From CAZCGA01 sp964498075 (lineage in GTDB: Bacteria; Desulfobacterota; Binatia; HRBIN30): DNA of 64,000 nucleotides. Both the position numbers and the translations under genes were made by a program. The stretch spans positions 8,899-72,898 of the forward strand of contig CAZCGA010000017.1 in NCBI GenBank assembly GCA_964498075.1, given 5' to 3'. Under the pieces are notes generated by a model that was not told the DNA's origin, ran no database searches, and worked only from the letters and a program-made list of their open reading frames with translations. The first letter of the stretch is position 1; the number at the start of each line of letters is the position of its first letter. Positions 1-10,300 of the stretch are shown here, piece by piece.

Positions 1-842
1 TCGAACTCGTTGAAGATGAGGAACTGGATGGTCGTCGTGGTCGGCTGTTGCGTCTCGAAGTTCTCGCCGCACGGCACCAGCGTGAGCTCCGTAAAGTTGT
101 CGGAGGAAACCCCTGACACCTCTTCCTCCACGAATGGGTCGTTCGAGAATGTCGCGAAGTGGTTGAGGATCAGCTTCGATGGGCACGCATCGTAAACCTC
201 GCCGTTGAGCAGCAAGGTGTTCGAGTCGGGCTGCGCATCCGGGTTGCCTCTGATTCCGATCGCGTTGTACTTGGAAACGTCGCCCTCCGTCACCGGGTTG
301 TCCCCGCCCAGGTGCGTTTCGAAAACCTTGATCGTGGCTTCGCCCTTCAGGTGATTCCCGGTGAGCGGATCACCGGTATCCGTCACCTCCACACACTTGA
401 GTTCCCCTTCGAAGTCCGACACTGGAGGTACTCGGCCGGGAGGGAAACCGGAATCGTTGTCGCCAAAGCTCGGCGAGGACACTGTGTCGCGTCCCTCGCT
501 GACCAGCCAGTGGGTCGGCTGCTGCTTGGTGAGCCAGATGGTGAAGTCGGTCTCGAGCCATTCGGGCGTGCAGTCGACGCTGGGAACCGTGCATGGCGTG
601 CCCGCTATGGTGAACAGCTTGGCGTTCACGTAGAAGCAACGCGCGTGGTGCATCGAGTTGTCGGTGTTGGTGAGAGAGATGATGGTGTCGAACGTGCTGT
701 CGGCGCGGACCTTTGGAAAGATGAGGATCGAAGCCCCCTTCTCCGTCGTGACATCAGCACGAGCGCTAGCCGCCAATCCTCCCAAGACCACCGCAAAACC
801 GCAGAGGCCTGAGAGAATAGCGTTCCACTTCACCGTTCGCAT
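1..842 (-). CDS. Exported protein of unknown function, C-terminus beyond window
   Basis: I do not recognise this family. The reading frame opens with ATG at 842, preceded by AGGAGG about 6 bases upstream, and stays open to the left edge for 280 codons, so the end is missing. Residues 1-30 form a signal peptide ending near ASARAD. The mature part begins with a segment of the type KGASILIFPKV followed by IISLTNTDNS, a pattern I associate with secreted beta-sandwich proteins of this bacterial group that are often annotated as hypothetical. Four or more cysteines (CFYVNAK, PCTVPSVDC, ELKCVEV) suggest disulfides outside the cytoplasm. It is the last gene of a minus-strand series. No other frame here has a signal peptide or a comparable ribosome binding site. 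Confidence 0.75.
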   Translation of the reverse strand, partial: MRTVKWNAILSGLCGFAVVLGGLAASARADVTTEKGASILIFPKVRADSTFDTIISLTNTDNSMHHARCFYVNAKLFTIAGTPCTVPSVDCTPEWLETDFTIWLTKQQPTHWLVSEGRDTVSSPSFGDNDSGFPPGRVPPVSDFEGELKCVEVTDTGDPLTGNHLKGEATIKVFETHLGGDNPVTEGDVSKYNAIGIRGNPDAQPDSNTLLLNGEVYDACPSKLILNHFATFSNDPFVEEEVSGVSSDNFTELTLVPCGENFETQQPTTTTIQFLIFNEF

Positions 843-1190
843 TGCCCTCCTCCTTTCCAGTCGACCGATCCTGCTCCGCACTCCTCCCGCTCTCATCTCC
901 CAATCCCGAGAGACGCGCTGCCCAGAGCACCGCGGAAGTGCGCGCATACATACTCAAAAACTCGGCACATTGTCAAGGATTGTCACAGCAAAAAGTGGGG
1001 CGCCGTGGGGGGAGCCGCCGGCGCGGCCAAGTGCAAAAGGGGGATTCCCAGCCCACCGGGCAGGGATCGCCACCGTTTCCACGGCGGATGGCGGGCATCC
1101 AAGCGGCCACCGAGCCGCGGCATGTACCAGGAACGGCGGACCAGTGGGCAGGCGATCCGGCATTGAATTGCACCGCCGCAGCAGCATCCG
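843..1190. other. Intergenic region, 348 bp
   Basis: No convincing gene. It separates the 3' end of the nucleotide-sugar dehydrogenase from the start of the exported protein at 842 and should contain the latter's promoter. Short frames here are GC-rich shadows with no ribosome binding site. I see no clear terminator or repeat. Confidence 0.5.
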
Positions 1191-2531
1191 TCAGGCGCGG
1201 ACGATCTTCTCGCGCCCCTTGGTCACCCGGCGGGTGGCGTTGCGCGTGTCTATGATGAGGGGACTGGCCGCGACAATGAGCTCATAGTCGAACGCCGTGT
1301 GGTCGGTCGCGATGATGACGGCGTCAGTCCGCCGCAGTTCCTCGCCGGTCAAGGCCGTCGAGCGCAGCTGGAAATCATAGTGCCGCGAGCGTTTCAGCAC
1401 CGGCACGTACGGGTCGTGGTAGGCGACGTCGGCGCCCTTCTTGAGGAGGAGGTCGATGATCTTCAACGCCGGGGATTCGCGAGTGTCGTCGAGGTCGCGC
1501 TTGTACGCCACGCCCAACACCAGCACCCGCGCACCCTTGAGACTGCGCTCGCGTTCGTTGAGTGCATCCATCAGCTTGCCGACCACGAAGGCCGGCATGG
1601 CGTGGTTGATCTCGCCGGCCAGCTCGATGAAGCGTGTCGTCAGGTCATACTGGCGGGCCTTCCAGGTGAGATAGAAGGGATCAATCGGGATGCAGTGTCC
1701 GCCGAGGCCGGGGCCCGGATAGAACGGTGTGAAGCCGAACGGCTTGGTGCCGGCAGCGTCGATGACCTCCCAGACGTCGATTCCCATCCGGTCGAACAGC
1801 ACCTTCAGCTCGTTGACCAGCGCGATGTTGACGCTGCGATAGATGTTCTCGAGCAGCTTCGCCGCCTCCGCCACACGCGCCGAAGACACGGGCACGACCT
1901 TCTCCAACACCGCCGCGTACAGCGCCGCGGCCACCTCCCCGCAGCGCACGGTGTAGCCGCCGATGAGCTTGGGAATCGTGCGGGTGTTGTACTGCGCGTT
2001 GTTGGGATCCTCGCGCTCAGGGGAGAACGCCAGGTAGAAATCCTTCCCCGCCTGCAAGCCGCCGGTCTCGAGGATCTGGCGCACCACCTCGTCCGTCGTT
2101 CCCGGATAGGTCGTGCTTTCGAGGACGATCAACTGCCCGGGTCGTACGTATCGGGCGATGGTCTCCGCGGTTCCGGTGACGTACGACAAGTCAGGTTCGC
2201 GATTCTCGGTGAGGGGCGTCGGAACGCAAATGAGGATGGCGTCACACTGGGCGAGCAGTCCGTAATCGGATGTCGGATAGAAGGCGGCACCGTCTTCGCC
2301 GGCGCGACGCGGCCCGGATCGCAACACCGGCGCGAGGCGCGCCGCCGGTACGTGCCGGATGTAGCTGCGACCGGCGTTGAGCTCGGCAATCTTCGCGGCA
2401 TCCACGTCGAACCCGATGACGCTGAAGCCGCTCTCCGCAAAGGTCGCCGCCAGCGGCAGTCCGACGTACCCCAACCCGATGATACCAACGACGCCGCGGC
2501 GCGCTCGGAAGCGATCAATCAAGGTGTCCAC
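1191..2531 (-). CDS. UDP-sugar 6-dehydrogenase, WbpA/WecC type
   Basis: This enzyme oxidises C6 of a UDP-hexose or UDP-N-acetylhexosamine to the uronic acid in two NAD-dependent steps, giving a precursor for surface polysaccharide. The N-terminal Rossmann motif GLGYVGLP is at residues 20-27. The central helical region follows, and the catalytic cysteine lies in GPGLGGHCIPIDPFYL near residue 270. The C-terminal UDP-binding domain contains VLGVAYKRDLDDTRESPA. At 446 residues it has normal length. The motif GGHCIPIDPFYL is the form seen in the WbpA/WbpO/WecC group rather than in UDP-glucose dehydrogenase of the Ugd group, so UDP-GlcNAc or UDP-ManNAc is the likelier substrate; this is inference. 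No polysaccharide cluster flanks it. Confidence 0.9.
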   Translation of the reverse strand: MDTLIDRFRARRGVVGIIGLGYVGLPLAATFAESGFSVIGFDVDAAKIAELNAGRSYIRHVPAARLAPVLRSGPRRAGEDGAAFYPTSDYGLLAQCDAILICVPTPLTENREPDLSYVTGTAETIARYVRPGQLIVLESTTYPGTTDEVVRQILETGGLQAGKDFYLAFSPEREDPNNAQYNTRTIPKLIGGYTVRCGEVAAALYAAVLEKVVPVSSARVAEAAKLLENIYRSVNIALVNELKVLFDRMGIDVWEVIDAAGTKPFGFTPFYPGPGLGGHCIPIDPFYLTWKARQYDLTTRFIELAGEINHAMPAFVVGKLMDALNERERSLKGARVLVLGVAYKRDLDDTRESPALKIIDLLLKKGADVAYHDPYVPVLKRSRHYDFQLRSTALTGEELRRTDAVIIATDHTAFDYELIVAASPLIIDTRNATRRVTKGREKIVRA

Positions 2532-2638
2532 AGGATCTCAACGCTTCGTCAGGTGGCGCGTACCATATCCGGTTGGGCAGGGTCACGCCAGAGGGTTGAG
2601 CGGAGCGTGAGCAAACCGGAACACGATGCCAGAGACGC

Positions 2639-2666
2639 GAAGAGGAGGCCGCGCGGCCTCCTCTTC
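2639..2666. terminator. Perfect 28-bp palindrome between two minus-strand genes
   Basis: GAAGAGGAGGCCGC is followed directly by its exact reverse complement. It lies about 20 bases past the stop codon of the cohesin-like gene and upstream of the dehydrogenase gene. The position fits a transcription-terminating hairpin, but no T-run follows on either strand, so it may act as a Rho-dependent or 3'-end-stabilising structure or be a protein-binding site. Confidence 0.45.
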
Positions 2667-2688
2667 GACGGCATCGCCCTCAGATGCT

Positions 2689-3567
2689 TCAACGCCGAAC
2701 GCGGCGACGTCGGCACACGAGCAGCGCGGCCGGCACGATCAGCCACACCGCGGAGCCAACTGCACCCGACCGTGGCGCCGCGATCGTGCAACCACTACCA
2801 CCACCGCCGCCGCTCCCCGCCGCAACCGTATTCGTTGCGGTCGCCGGCACGCGCGTGCTCGTCGGCGGCACCTTGGTACTGGTTGGAGGCACTGCGGTGC
2901 TCGTCGGCGGCACCGGCGTACTCGTGGGTGGAATAGGCGTATTCGTCGGTGGCACTGGCGTGTTCGTGGGTGGCAGCGGCGTATTCGTCGGTGGCACCGG
3001 CGTGTTTGTGGGCGGCGGTACGGTCTCGGTCGGCGTCGCCGTCGGTACTTCAGTCGGGGCGGCTTGTACGGCTACGGACCCATTCACGCCGTTCGACGGC
3101 AGTCGCATCGACGGAACGCTGTTGTCGTCGACATCGAGATTCTGGAGAATCAGGTCCGTTGTCGCGTCCACCGCAGCTGTGCCGCGGATGCGAAACGTGC
3201 AGGTCGCAATCTCGCCGTCATCAATAGGGCGCAACATCAGATCTGTGAGCAGGAAGCGCAAGCGACCGGGGCTGGAGAATGTGGTGACTGAACGGTTACC
3301 CAATCGCGCCGCGATTTGACAGGTCGTGGCCTGGCTATCCAGCAGGGCATCGTCGAAGAGCAGATCAAAGCCCACAGTCACGACCACACCACCCGTGTTC
3401 GCAACCGATACGGGAACGTCGGCCGTGCCCCCGGACACGCCGGACCCGTTGCCGACTGTCACGATCACCTGCACCTGTGCGCGGGCGACGAGCGCGCTGC
3501 ACATCACCAGAAGGACCGCGGCGGCCTTGATCATGGGAAACCGACTGACAGGCGTCATATGATTCAT
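2689..3567 (-). CDS. Cohesin-like surface protein with Pro/Thr stalk
   Basis: The start chosen is ATG at 3567 (MNHMTPVSRF), with GGAGGAGG about 9 bases upstream; the longer frame lacks a ribosome binding site. Residues 1-32 are a signal peptide ending near ALVARAQ. Residues about 33-165 resemble a cohesin domain: a beta-rich module with VGFDLLFDDALL, a central LRFLLTDLML and a late ATCTFRI strand. Cohesins bind dockerin modules in cellulosome-type assemblies. A repetitive stalk of PTNTPVPPTNTP units follows (about residues 180-250). The end has GSGGGGGSGC, a hydrophobic segment (SAVWLIVPAALLVC) and RRRRVRR, the layout of a C-terminal sorting tail of the GlyGly-CTERM type. It is therefore probably held at the cell envelope. 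The large downstream protein at 3699-7091 carries a similar domain. Confidence 0.75.
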   Translation of the reverse strand: MNHMTPVSRFPMIKAAAVLLVMCSALVARAQVQVIVTVGNGSGVSGGTADVPVSVANTGGVVVTVGFDLLFDDALLDSQATTCQIAARLGNRSVTTFSSPGRLRFLLTDLMLRPIDDGEIATCTFRIRGTAAVDATTDLILQNLDVDDNSVPSMRLPSNGVNGSVAVQAAPTEVPTATPTETVPPPTNTPVPPTNTPLPPTNTPVPPTNTPIPPTSTPVPPTSTAVPPTSTKVPPTSTRVPATATNTVAAGSGGGGGSGCTIAAPRSGAVGSAVWLIVPAALLVCRRRRVRR

Positions 3568-3698
3568 TGTACCAGTGCCTCCTCCATCTTGGTTAGGCTC
3601 GCGGCGCGTCCCTCGTCCGACCCGCAGACGGGCTTCGCAACTCCGCAAATCAGCAGCCCAGTCAAGGCAACCACATCTGTGTCTGCTCACGGCGATTG

Positions 3699-6600
3699 CT
3701 ACGGGCACCCGAGACCGAAATTCTGGATCGCGATGGTGATTTCCAGCGCAGAGACTTGGCGATTGCCGTCCTGGTCCGCAGCCAGACAGGCGTCAACGTT
3801 CAGCACCTCGCCGAAAATTTGTATCGCCTGGGTGATTTCGAGTGGCGTCACCCCGCCAATACCGTCGCAATCTCCCGCACACACACACTTCCCACCGACA
3901 CACGCATCCCGACCCGACGTGCCGCACTCGGTGAACGTCGTACATTCGGGCTTCACCGTCGGCGTCGGCGTTGCCTCCACCACGCACCGCCCGCTTACAC
4001 ACTCCTGGCCCGGCTGGCACGGATGGTCATCATCACACTCCGTCGGCACGCACATGCCGTTCTCGCACATCGCGCAACTCGCGCAGTCATTGTCGATCGC
4101 GCACGGACTCGGTACGCATCGATGGGTCTGACAGGTCGAACCGCACGCGCAGTCGCTATCGCCGTCGCATTGAGTCGGTACGCACCCACCGTTCTCACAC
4201 ATCGAGCCCGTCGGACAGTCGCTGTCCAGCGTGCACGTCGGCACACAGACATCCTGGCGGCACACCAGGCCGTCCGGACAGTCGGAGTCCATCGTGCACG
4301 TCGGCACGCAGAAGTCGTTGCGACAGACGAGGCCGTTCGGGCAGTCGCTGTCCTGCGTGCACTTCGCCACGCAGCCGCCATTGCGGCACACCTGGTCGCT
4401 CGGACACTCGTCGTCCTGCGTACATGCAGCCACGCAGGTATTGCTGCGACACACGAGGCCAGTCGGGCACTCGCCGTCGGACGAACACGTCTGCTGGATC
4501 ACGGTCACCGTCCCGGGCGACGACGTCACGCCAAACTCATTGCCGCGCACGTCGCCGACATTGAGACGCTCGGGGTCGTCGGGGTCGGAGGTCAACGTCG
4601 TCGGCCCAAGCGGGGCCGTCGCCAGTATGCGGAACTTGCACGAGAGCAGCGGACCTTCGTTGAACGCGTCGACCGGATAGGCCAAGTCGTTCCGGCACAG
4701 CATGAGATCACCCACAAAGAGCCGGACGAGGGCGAAGCCCTCGGGGGTATCCGGCGTTTGCGGCAGGAAGTTGAATGCGGCCTCCGTGGCCACGAGGCGT
4801 GTATCAATGGAGCACGACGCGCTGGGATCGCCGATGCTGAGGACCCGCGTGTCGAAGAGCATGTCCATCTGCGCGGTCGCCACTTCTCCCCCGCCTCCCA
4901 TGTTGATCGGGATAGTCACGGAGCCGCCCGGCACGCCCATTCCGGAGCCGATGTCGAGGCTGCGGATTTCACTGGTGCGGTCCTGTGCGGCGATCAGCGG
5001 CTGGCCCTCGCCCGGACAACCCAGGCCCAGGTTGGTCACCGCCGCGCAGACTTCGTTGGCCGTAATATGACGATCGCCGTTGAAGTCCCCGGCTGGGCAC
5101 TCGGCGTAAGGGCAGCGGCCGCCCAGGACGCACACCATGCGGCTCGTCTCATTCCCGAGCACGAAGCCATCGAGGTTGCAGTCGCCGCCGCACTCGCACG
5201 CATTGTCGACGCACGTTTCACGGACACCGCGGCACATCAACCGGTCGATGTTCACGTTGGTGTCGTCGCACTCGCGTACCGGTACGCACACCTTGGCGCG
5301 ACAGTGAAATCCCGGCAGACAGTCTTCGTCCTTCGTACACGGCGGCAGTGGCGTCCGCGTCGGTGTCGGCGTCGACAGGTCGACGCAAATTCCATCTACG
5401 CACGTGAGACCGTTGGGACACATTCGATCCGGACACAGAATCGGGGGGGTGGGCGTCGGTGCGGGCCGGCAGGTGCGGTCCTCACACACTTGCCCCACGG
5501 GGCAATCCTGATCGAAGAAGCACGGAACCGGAGTCCGCGTCGGCAGCGGCGTTGGCGTCTTGGTCGCGGTTGGAGTTCTGCTTGGGCTTGGCGTCGGTGT
5601 GGGAACCACGCAGCAACCATCCACGCAGACGAGGCCGCCCGGGCAGGCGCTGTCCGGGCAACTGCCCGGAGCAAAGAATGGGCTCAGAACCTCGAAAACG
5701 TCCGTCGCTTCATTGTGGTCGTTCGGCGCGAAGTTCGTGGCCGGTGACACGAGACCAATCCGCGAGCCGTCGCGTGTCAGCGCCGGCGGGACGTCTGGCG
5801 CGCTGCCGTTCGGTACGATGCCACCGCTGCATTGCTCGGACGGGGAGATCAGCTTGGTGACCCCGATCTGCCGGTCACGCACGAATTCGTAGGACGCGTT
5901 GGTGCCGCCGTCGATCAAGTTCGTTGCCGACGATCCAAACGCGACAAAACGACCGTCATTGCTCAGGGTGGGCGGGAAGGAGAAGTCGTTGGCGTCTCCA
6001 CCCTGGAAGCCGACACTCACCCGCTCCGTGCTGGGTGAACAGCCGGGCACCGGGCTCCCGCTCGACTGACAACGGTCGCGTACAAACACGTCAACCAGGC
6101 CGTTCCGATCGTTCGGAACCAGGTTGTCCGCCAGCGACTTGAAACCGACGAAGCGTCCATCGCCGCTGATTGCCGGCAAGATGCTATCGCCGTCCCCTTG
6201 CACGCCGCCGCTTCCGATACTGACGCGCTCAATGGTGTTGGTGTTACGGTCACACACGAAGATGTCGATGCGCCCGTTCGTATCCCCGGGGACGAGGTTG
6301 CTCGCCGCGGCGGCGAAGGCCACTGAGGTGCCGTCGGAGCTGATGCTGGGTGAAGCGCTGAAGGCGTTGCCCTGCACGCCACACAAGCGCTCCGTCGTGC
6401 CGCCACCGCCGCCGCTGCGGACACGGACGAAGATGTCCGCTACGCCATTTGTATCTCCAGTCACGAGATTCGATGCTTGGGATGGAAACGCGACGATCGA
6501 GCCATTCTCACTGATGGCCGGGCTGGTGCTTGACCCGTTGCCCTGGGTTCCATCCGTGTTGACGCTGATGATCTCCGTCATTCCGGCGGCGCGATCTCGA

Positions 6601-7091
6601 ATGAAGACGTCCGACCGGCCGTTCTTATCGTTGTCGACCAAGTTCGTGGCGTCGGAGTAGAAGGCAACGATCTGCCCGTCACCGCTGATCCCTGGAGCCC
6701 CTCCCGCGGCATGGCTGGCCTTGTTGGCCTGTGCCTGGGAGCTGCTGACGCTGACACGTTCCGTGGTTCCTGCAGCGATATCACGCACAAACACGTCGCG
6801 TGCCTGATTCGTGTCTACGCTGACGAGATTGGTGGCATCGGAAAAGAAAGCTACAAAATTACCGTCATTGCTGACCCCCACGCCGCTGCTGGGACGATTT
6901 CCCGATTGTCCGGTGACACCCTCGCTAGCGAGATCGGCAGCGCCCACCGGGGCATACAGCCCGATGCTGAAGCTACTGGCCACAAGGAGTACCCAACCCC
7001 GGTGCTGCGAGGCGAGGAAACGGCGGCGCGCACTGAGCAGAACCCTTTGGAGAATCCGGTGGATGAAGCTTTCTGCGTTACGCATGCTCAT
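3699..7091 (-). CDS. Large secreted propeller, Cys-rich, cohesin and dockerin protein
   Basis: The start is ATG at 7091 (MSMRNAES) with AGAGGAGG 5 bases upstream, giving 1,130 residues. An N-terminal export segment (GWVLLVASSFSIGLYAP) is followed by about seven repeats built on DTNGxxDIFVRDR with SDATNLV/GDGxFVAF strands. This is a TolB/WD40-like seven-bladed propeller with Asp-rich, possibly calcium-binding turns. Next come Pro/Thr linkers with CPxGxxC modules, a dockerin-like pair (GGDCNLDGFVLGNE and GDFNGDRHITANEV), a cohesin-like domain (AQMDMLFDTRVL ... LSCKFRI), eight tandem ~20-residue repeats of the form CTxDSDCPxGLVCRxxxC, and a final dockerin-like pair (CDGIGGVTPLEIT, DQDGNRQVSALEIT). 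Having cohesin-like and dockerin-like modules in one chain is unusual. Function is unknown; adhesion or scaffold assembly at the surface is inference. Confidence 0.8.
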   Translation of the reverse strand: MSMRNAESFIHRILQRVLLSARRRFLASQHRGWVLLVASSFSIGLYAPVGAADLASEGVTGQSGNRPSSGVGVSNDGNFVAFFSDATNLVSVDTNQARDVFVRDIAAGTTERVSVSSSQAQANKASHAAGGAPGISGDGQIVAFYSDATNLVDNDKNGRSDVFIRDRAAGMTEIISVNTDGTQGNGSSTSPAISENGSIVAFPSQASNLVTGDTNGVADIFVRVRSGGGGGTTERLCGVQGNAFSASPSISSDGTSVAFAAAASNLVPGDTNGRIDIFVCDRNTNTIERVSIGSGGVQGDGDSILPAISGDGRFVGFKSLADNLVPNDRNGLVDVFVRDRCQSSGSPVPGCSPSTERVSVGFQGGDANDFSFPPTLSNDGRFVAFGSSATNLIDGGTNASYEFVRDRQIGVTKLISPSEQCSGGIVPNGSAPDVPPALTRDGSRIGLVSPATNFAPNDHNEATDVFEVLSPFFAPGSCPDSACPGGLVCVDGCCVVPTPTPSPSRTPTATKTPTPLPTRTPVPCFFDQDCPVGQVCEDRTCRPAPTPTPPILCPDRMCPNGLTCVDGICVDLSTPTPTRTPLPPCTKDEDCLPGFHCRAKVCVPVRECDDTNVNIDRLMCRGVRETCVDNACECGGDCNLDGFVLGNETSRMVCVLGGRCPYAECPAGDFNGDRHITANEVCAAVTNLGLGCPGEGQPLIAAQDRTSEIRSLDIGSGMGVPGGSVTIPINMGGGGEVATAQMDMLFDTRVLSIGDPSASCSIDTRLVATEAAFNFLPQTPDTPEGFALVRLFVGDLMLCRNDLAYPVDAFNEGPLLSCKFRILATAPLGPTTLTSDPDDPERLNVGDVRGNEFGVTSSPGTVTVIQQTCSSDGECPTGLVCRSNTCVAACTQDDECPSDQVCRNGGCVAKCTQDSDCPNGLVCRNDFCVPTCTMDSDCPDGLVCRQDVCVPTCTLDSDCPTGSMCENGGCVPTQCDGDSDCACGSTCQTHRCVPSPCAIDNDCASCAMCENGMCVPTECDDDHPCQPGQECVSGRCVVEATPTPTVKPECTTFTECGTSGRDACVGGKCVCAGDCDGIGGVTPLEITQAIQIFGEVLNVDACLAADQDGNRQVSALEITIAIQNFGLGCP

Positions 7092-7319
7092 GCGTTCCTC
7101 CTCTGTGGCGACATCGCGCAACCATTCAATTCCCCCTCGCAAAGCAGCGACAGCAGTCGTGAACGCTGCCACTATCAATAGGAAAAGTCAATCCATTCCG
7201 ATGCTCAAGTGCTGTCGTCAGGGGCAAAATCGGTGCCTGTTAGCGCCTGGACAACGGGCCTAAATCTGCCGCTTGCCCCGCAAGTTGACGACCGGCATTC
7301 CGACGATGGACCGACATCG

Positions 7320-10300
7320 CTAGCCGATCACTCGCGCAATCTCCTCGGGAAGACTGCTGAGCTGGAAGCCCGCCTTGCCCACCAATTGACGGATGGTCAC
7401 CCCAAAGAAGGCATCTTCGCCGGAGCCGGCAGACTTGTCGAGCAGTACCAGCAGCGGCAACTCCCGTGTGGCCTCACTGCTCCGCAGGCCGACGATCGCG
7501 CGGGCAGCGGATGGGCAGCTCGGCGACAGATGCAGCATCGCGGCCTCTGGATCGACCATGGCCGCGAACTCCAGCGCCTGCTTGGCATCAAGTACGACGG
7601 AGGTCGAAACATGCGCTTGGGCCAGCGGTTCGCGGAGGCGGCCCATACCGTCGATGTCGGCGCTGACCGCAAGGAGGCGCCGTAGTTTCGGACGCAGGCG
7701 GGCGAGGCGCTCGACGAGCCGACCGGGCTCGATGGGCCACAGAGCGAAGTCGGCGCGCCCGAAGCAGAATCCTGCCGGCGCGTCTGCCGTCATCACATAA
7801 GCCAGCACGGGGACGTGCCGGGTACCCACCCGCTCGCGGAGGGTCTTGAGAGTCCGCCACGCCGCCGGGCCGCACCCCAAGTTGAGCATGACGCACTTGA
7901 CCTTGCGGCGCGCGAGCGCGTCGACCGTGGCCTCCGTCGGGGCGGCGACGCTGATTTCAATGCCGGCGCCCCTGAGTGCCGTGGAGGCGGCATCGAGACT
8001 CGCGCCATCGTCGAGAAGGATCAGCTCGCCGCTCGATTGAACCTGCGAAGCTGGGAGCGCCGGAGCGGGTTCTTCGGCAGGAGGCAGCGGGGCTTCGGCG
8101 GGGTTCTCCATGATCGCGCCCAGAGGGGCTGAACGCTCGATCACCAGCGGTCCTTGGAATCGCGGTACCGGTGGCTCGTCACTGTCGAGGGGTGCTTCAG
8201 CGTCACCCGCCAGGGATTCGGAGCTCCGGGCGCCGGGCTGCTGGCTCTCGTGCGCGTGCGCCAGGTCGCGCGCCAGAGCCTCGATTTCGGCGTTGTGGCT
8301 GGCGCGTTCGCGCTCGATCTCACTTTCAGCGTCCTGCGCCTTGCGACGCAAGTCGTCTCGTTCATTCGCCAGCTCCGCGGCGATGGCTTCGGCCATTCGA
8401 GCGGCTTCTTCGAAGCGAGCGCGCTCATCCAGCGCGCTGTGAAGAGCCCCGTCGCGCTGCTGGGCCAGCTCTGCCAGCTCATCGACGCGGGCGTGCATCT
8501 GCTCGATCCGGCGCCCCGCCTCCTCGGCGTCGGCGCGTGCGCGGTCGCGGTCGGCCTGGGCGCGATCGACGGACGCTTGGAGCTGGTCGAGTCGTGCACG
8601 CTGCGTATCGGATTCGCCGCTGCGCTGCGCCTGCGCGGTTTCCAAACGTTCGCGTTCGGCGCTGAGCCGTTGCAGTTCGCCCTGGAGCGCCGCCTGCTCC
8701 TGCGCCGCGGCCGCAGCGCGCTCTTCCTGTGTCTGGCGTGTGGCTTCCAACTCGTGCGCCAAGGCGGCCCGTTGCTGTTCCACACGTGCGCACGCGTCGT
8801 GTGCCTGCGCCAGCTCGTTGCCGAGTGTCGTTCCGCTCGCCTCGGCGGTCGCGAGCGACCGTTCGAACTGTGCGCATCGCTCGATGAGCGCTTCCGCGCG
8901 GCGGCTCTCCTCGGCGCTGCGAGCGGCGTGCGCCGCGACCTCCTGCTCCACGTGCTCCAAGCGCTGCTGCAACGCGGCGCGGTCGGTGGTGGCTTCCTCG
9001 ACCTGCCGGCGCAACTCGTTGGCGTCCGCCTGCAGGTGTTGGACGGCCTCGGTATGCACCAATTCTACATCCCGGACTCGCTTTCGGGTTTCGCCGAGCG
9101 CCGCGCTCACTGCGTCGCGCTCCAGTTCGAGCTGGGAGACCTGGGCGCGTGCGGCTTGCAAGCCTGCCAATGCCTGTTCCTCTTCACCGCGGTTGGCGAG
9201 CACGAGCGCCAGCTGCTGCTCGACGGCAGCACGCGCCTCGACCAGTTGCTGGCGTTCAGCGGTGACCTCCTGCAGCTGTTGCGTCAGCACTGCCACCTCG
9301 GCACGCAGCTTCGCCGTGTCACGTTGCCAAGTCTCTTCGGCTTGCTGGGCTGACTGTCGCGCGCGCCGCAGCGTAGTGAGATGCGTCTCGCGCTCCGCCA
9401 ATTCCCCGCGCAGCACCGCGGCGTCGGACCCGAGTCGTTCGACTTCTGCCTGCAACGCCACGACGTCTGCCCGCAGCGCCTGCGAGGTTCGCTCGCGTTC
9501 CGTACGCTCGTGATCCGCCGCCTGGCGCAGTGCCGCCCCCTCACTGAGCGCCGCCACCCGGTCGGCTTCCAGCTGCGCCTTGTTGCGCTCATTCTCCTCG
9601 GCGGCGGCCGCCAGTCGGTCCAGCTCCGCGCGCGCCGCCGCGGCCTGTGCCGACCACCGATCGCGCTCCGCCTCCAGGGTGGCGCGCTCTTGCGCGTAGC
9701 GCGCCTGGGCGCGTTTCAGCGCTTCCTCACCAACGCTCAGCTCGCCCATGACCGTCTCGAGCTGGGCGGCCAAACGCCGGCGTTCGGCGGCGCCGCTCTT
9801 GACCGTGGCGTCGCGTTGCTTCAGCTTCTCCTGCAGCTGTTCGGTGCGCTGTTGCGCTTCAACCAGTCGGCGTGCCGCGTCCTGGCCTTCCTCGCCGGTG
9901 CGCGCATAGGCTTCTCGTATCTGTGTGAGCGTAGCGTGCAGCTCGTCCTGCGCCGTGCGCTGGCTTTGCAGCTCGGCCCGCTGCGCCGCGGCTTCGGCTT
10001 CGAGGCGACTGCGCTCGTCGGCGAGCTGCTGTAGCGCCGCTTGCAGCGCCGCTTGCTCCTGCTGTGCCGCCGCCGCGGCGGCCGCGTGCTGCTGCTGCGC
10101 CGCTTCGAGCTCCTCCGCCAGCGCGGCGCGCTGGCGCTGTGCTTGTGCGGCGTCGCCGCGCACCGTGGCCAGACGCTGCTCCAGCTCCACCACCTTGCGG
10201 CCCAGCTCGGCGGCCTGATGCGCGAGCACGCCGCGGTCGGCGCTTTGTTCGTGCAGGGCTTCGATCTCGGCGCGGAGGGTGGCCACCTGTTCGTCACGCT

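Noticed and set aside
1299..2936. 545-codon plus-strand frame opposite the UDP-sugar dehydrogenase
   Set aside because: The minus strand holds a full enzyme with all family motifs; the plus frame is compositional.
3696..5747. 683-codon plus-strand frame opposite the propeller protein
   Set aside because: His/Arg/Ala-rich shadow of the Cys- and Asp-rich coding strand; no domain.
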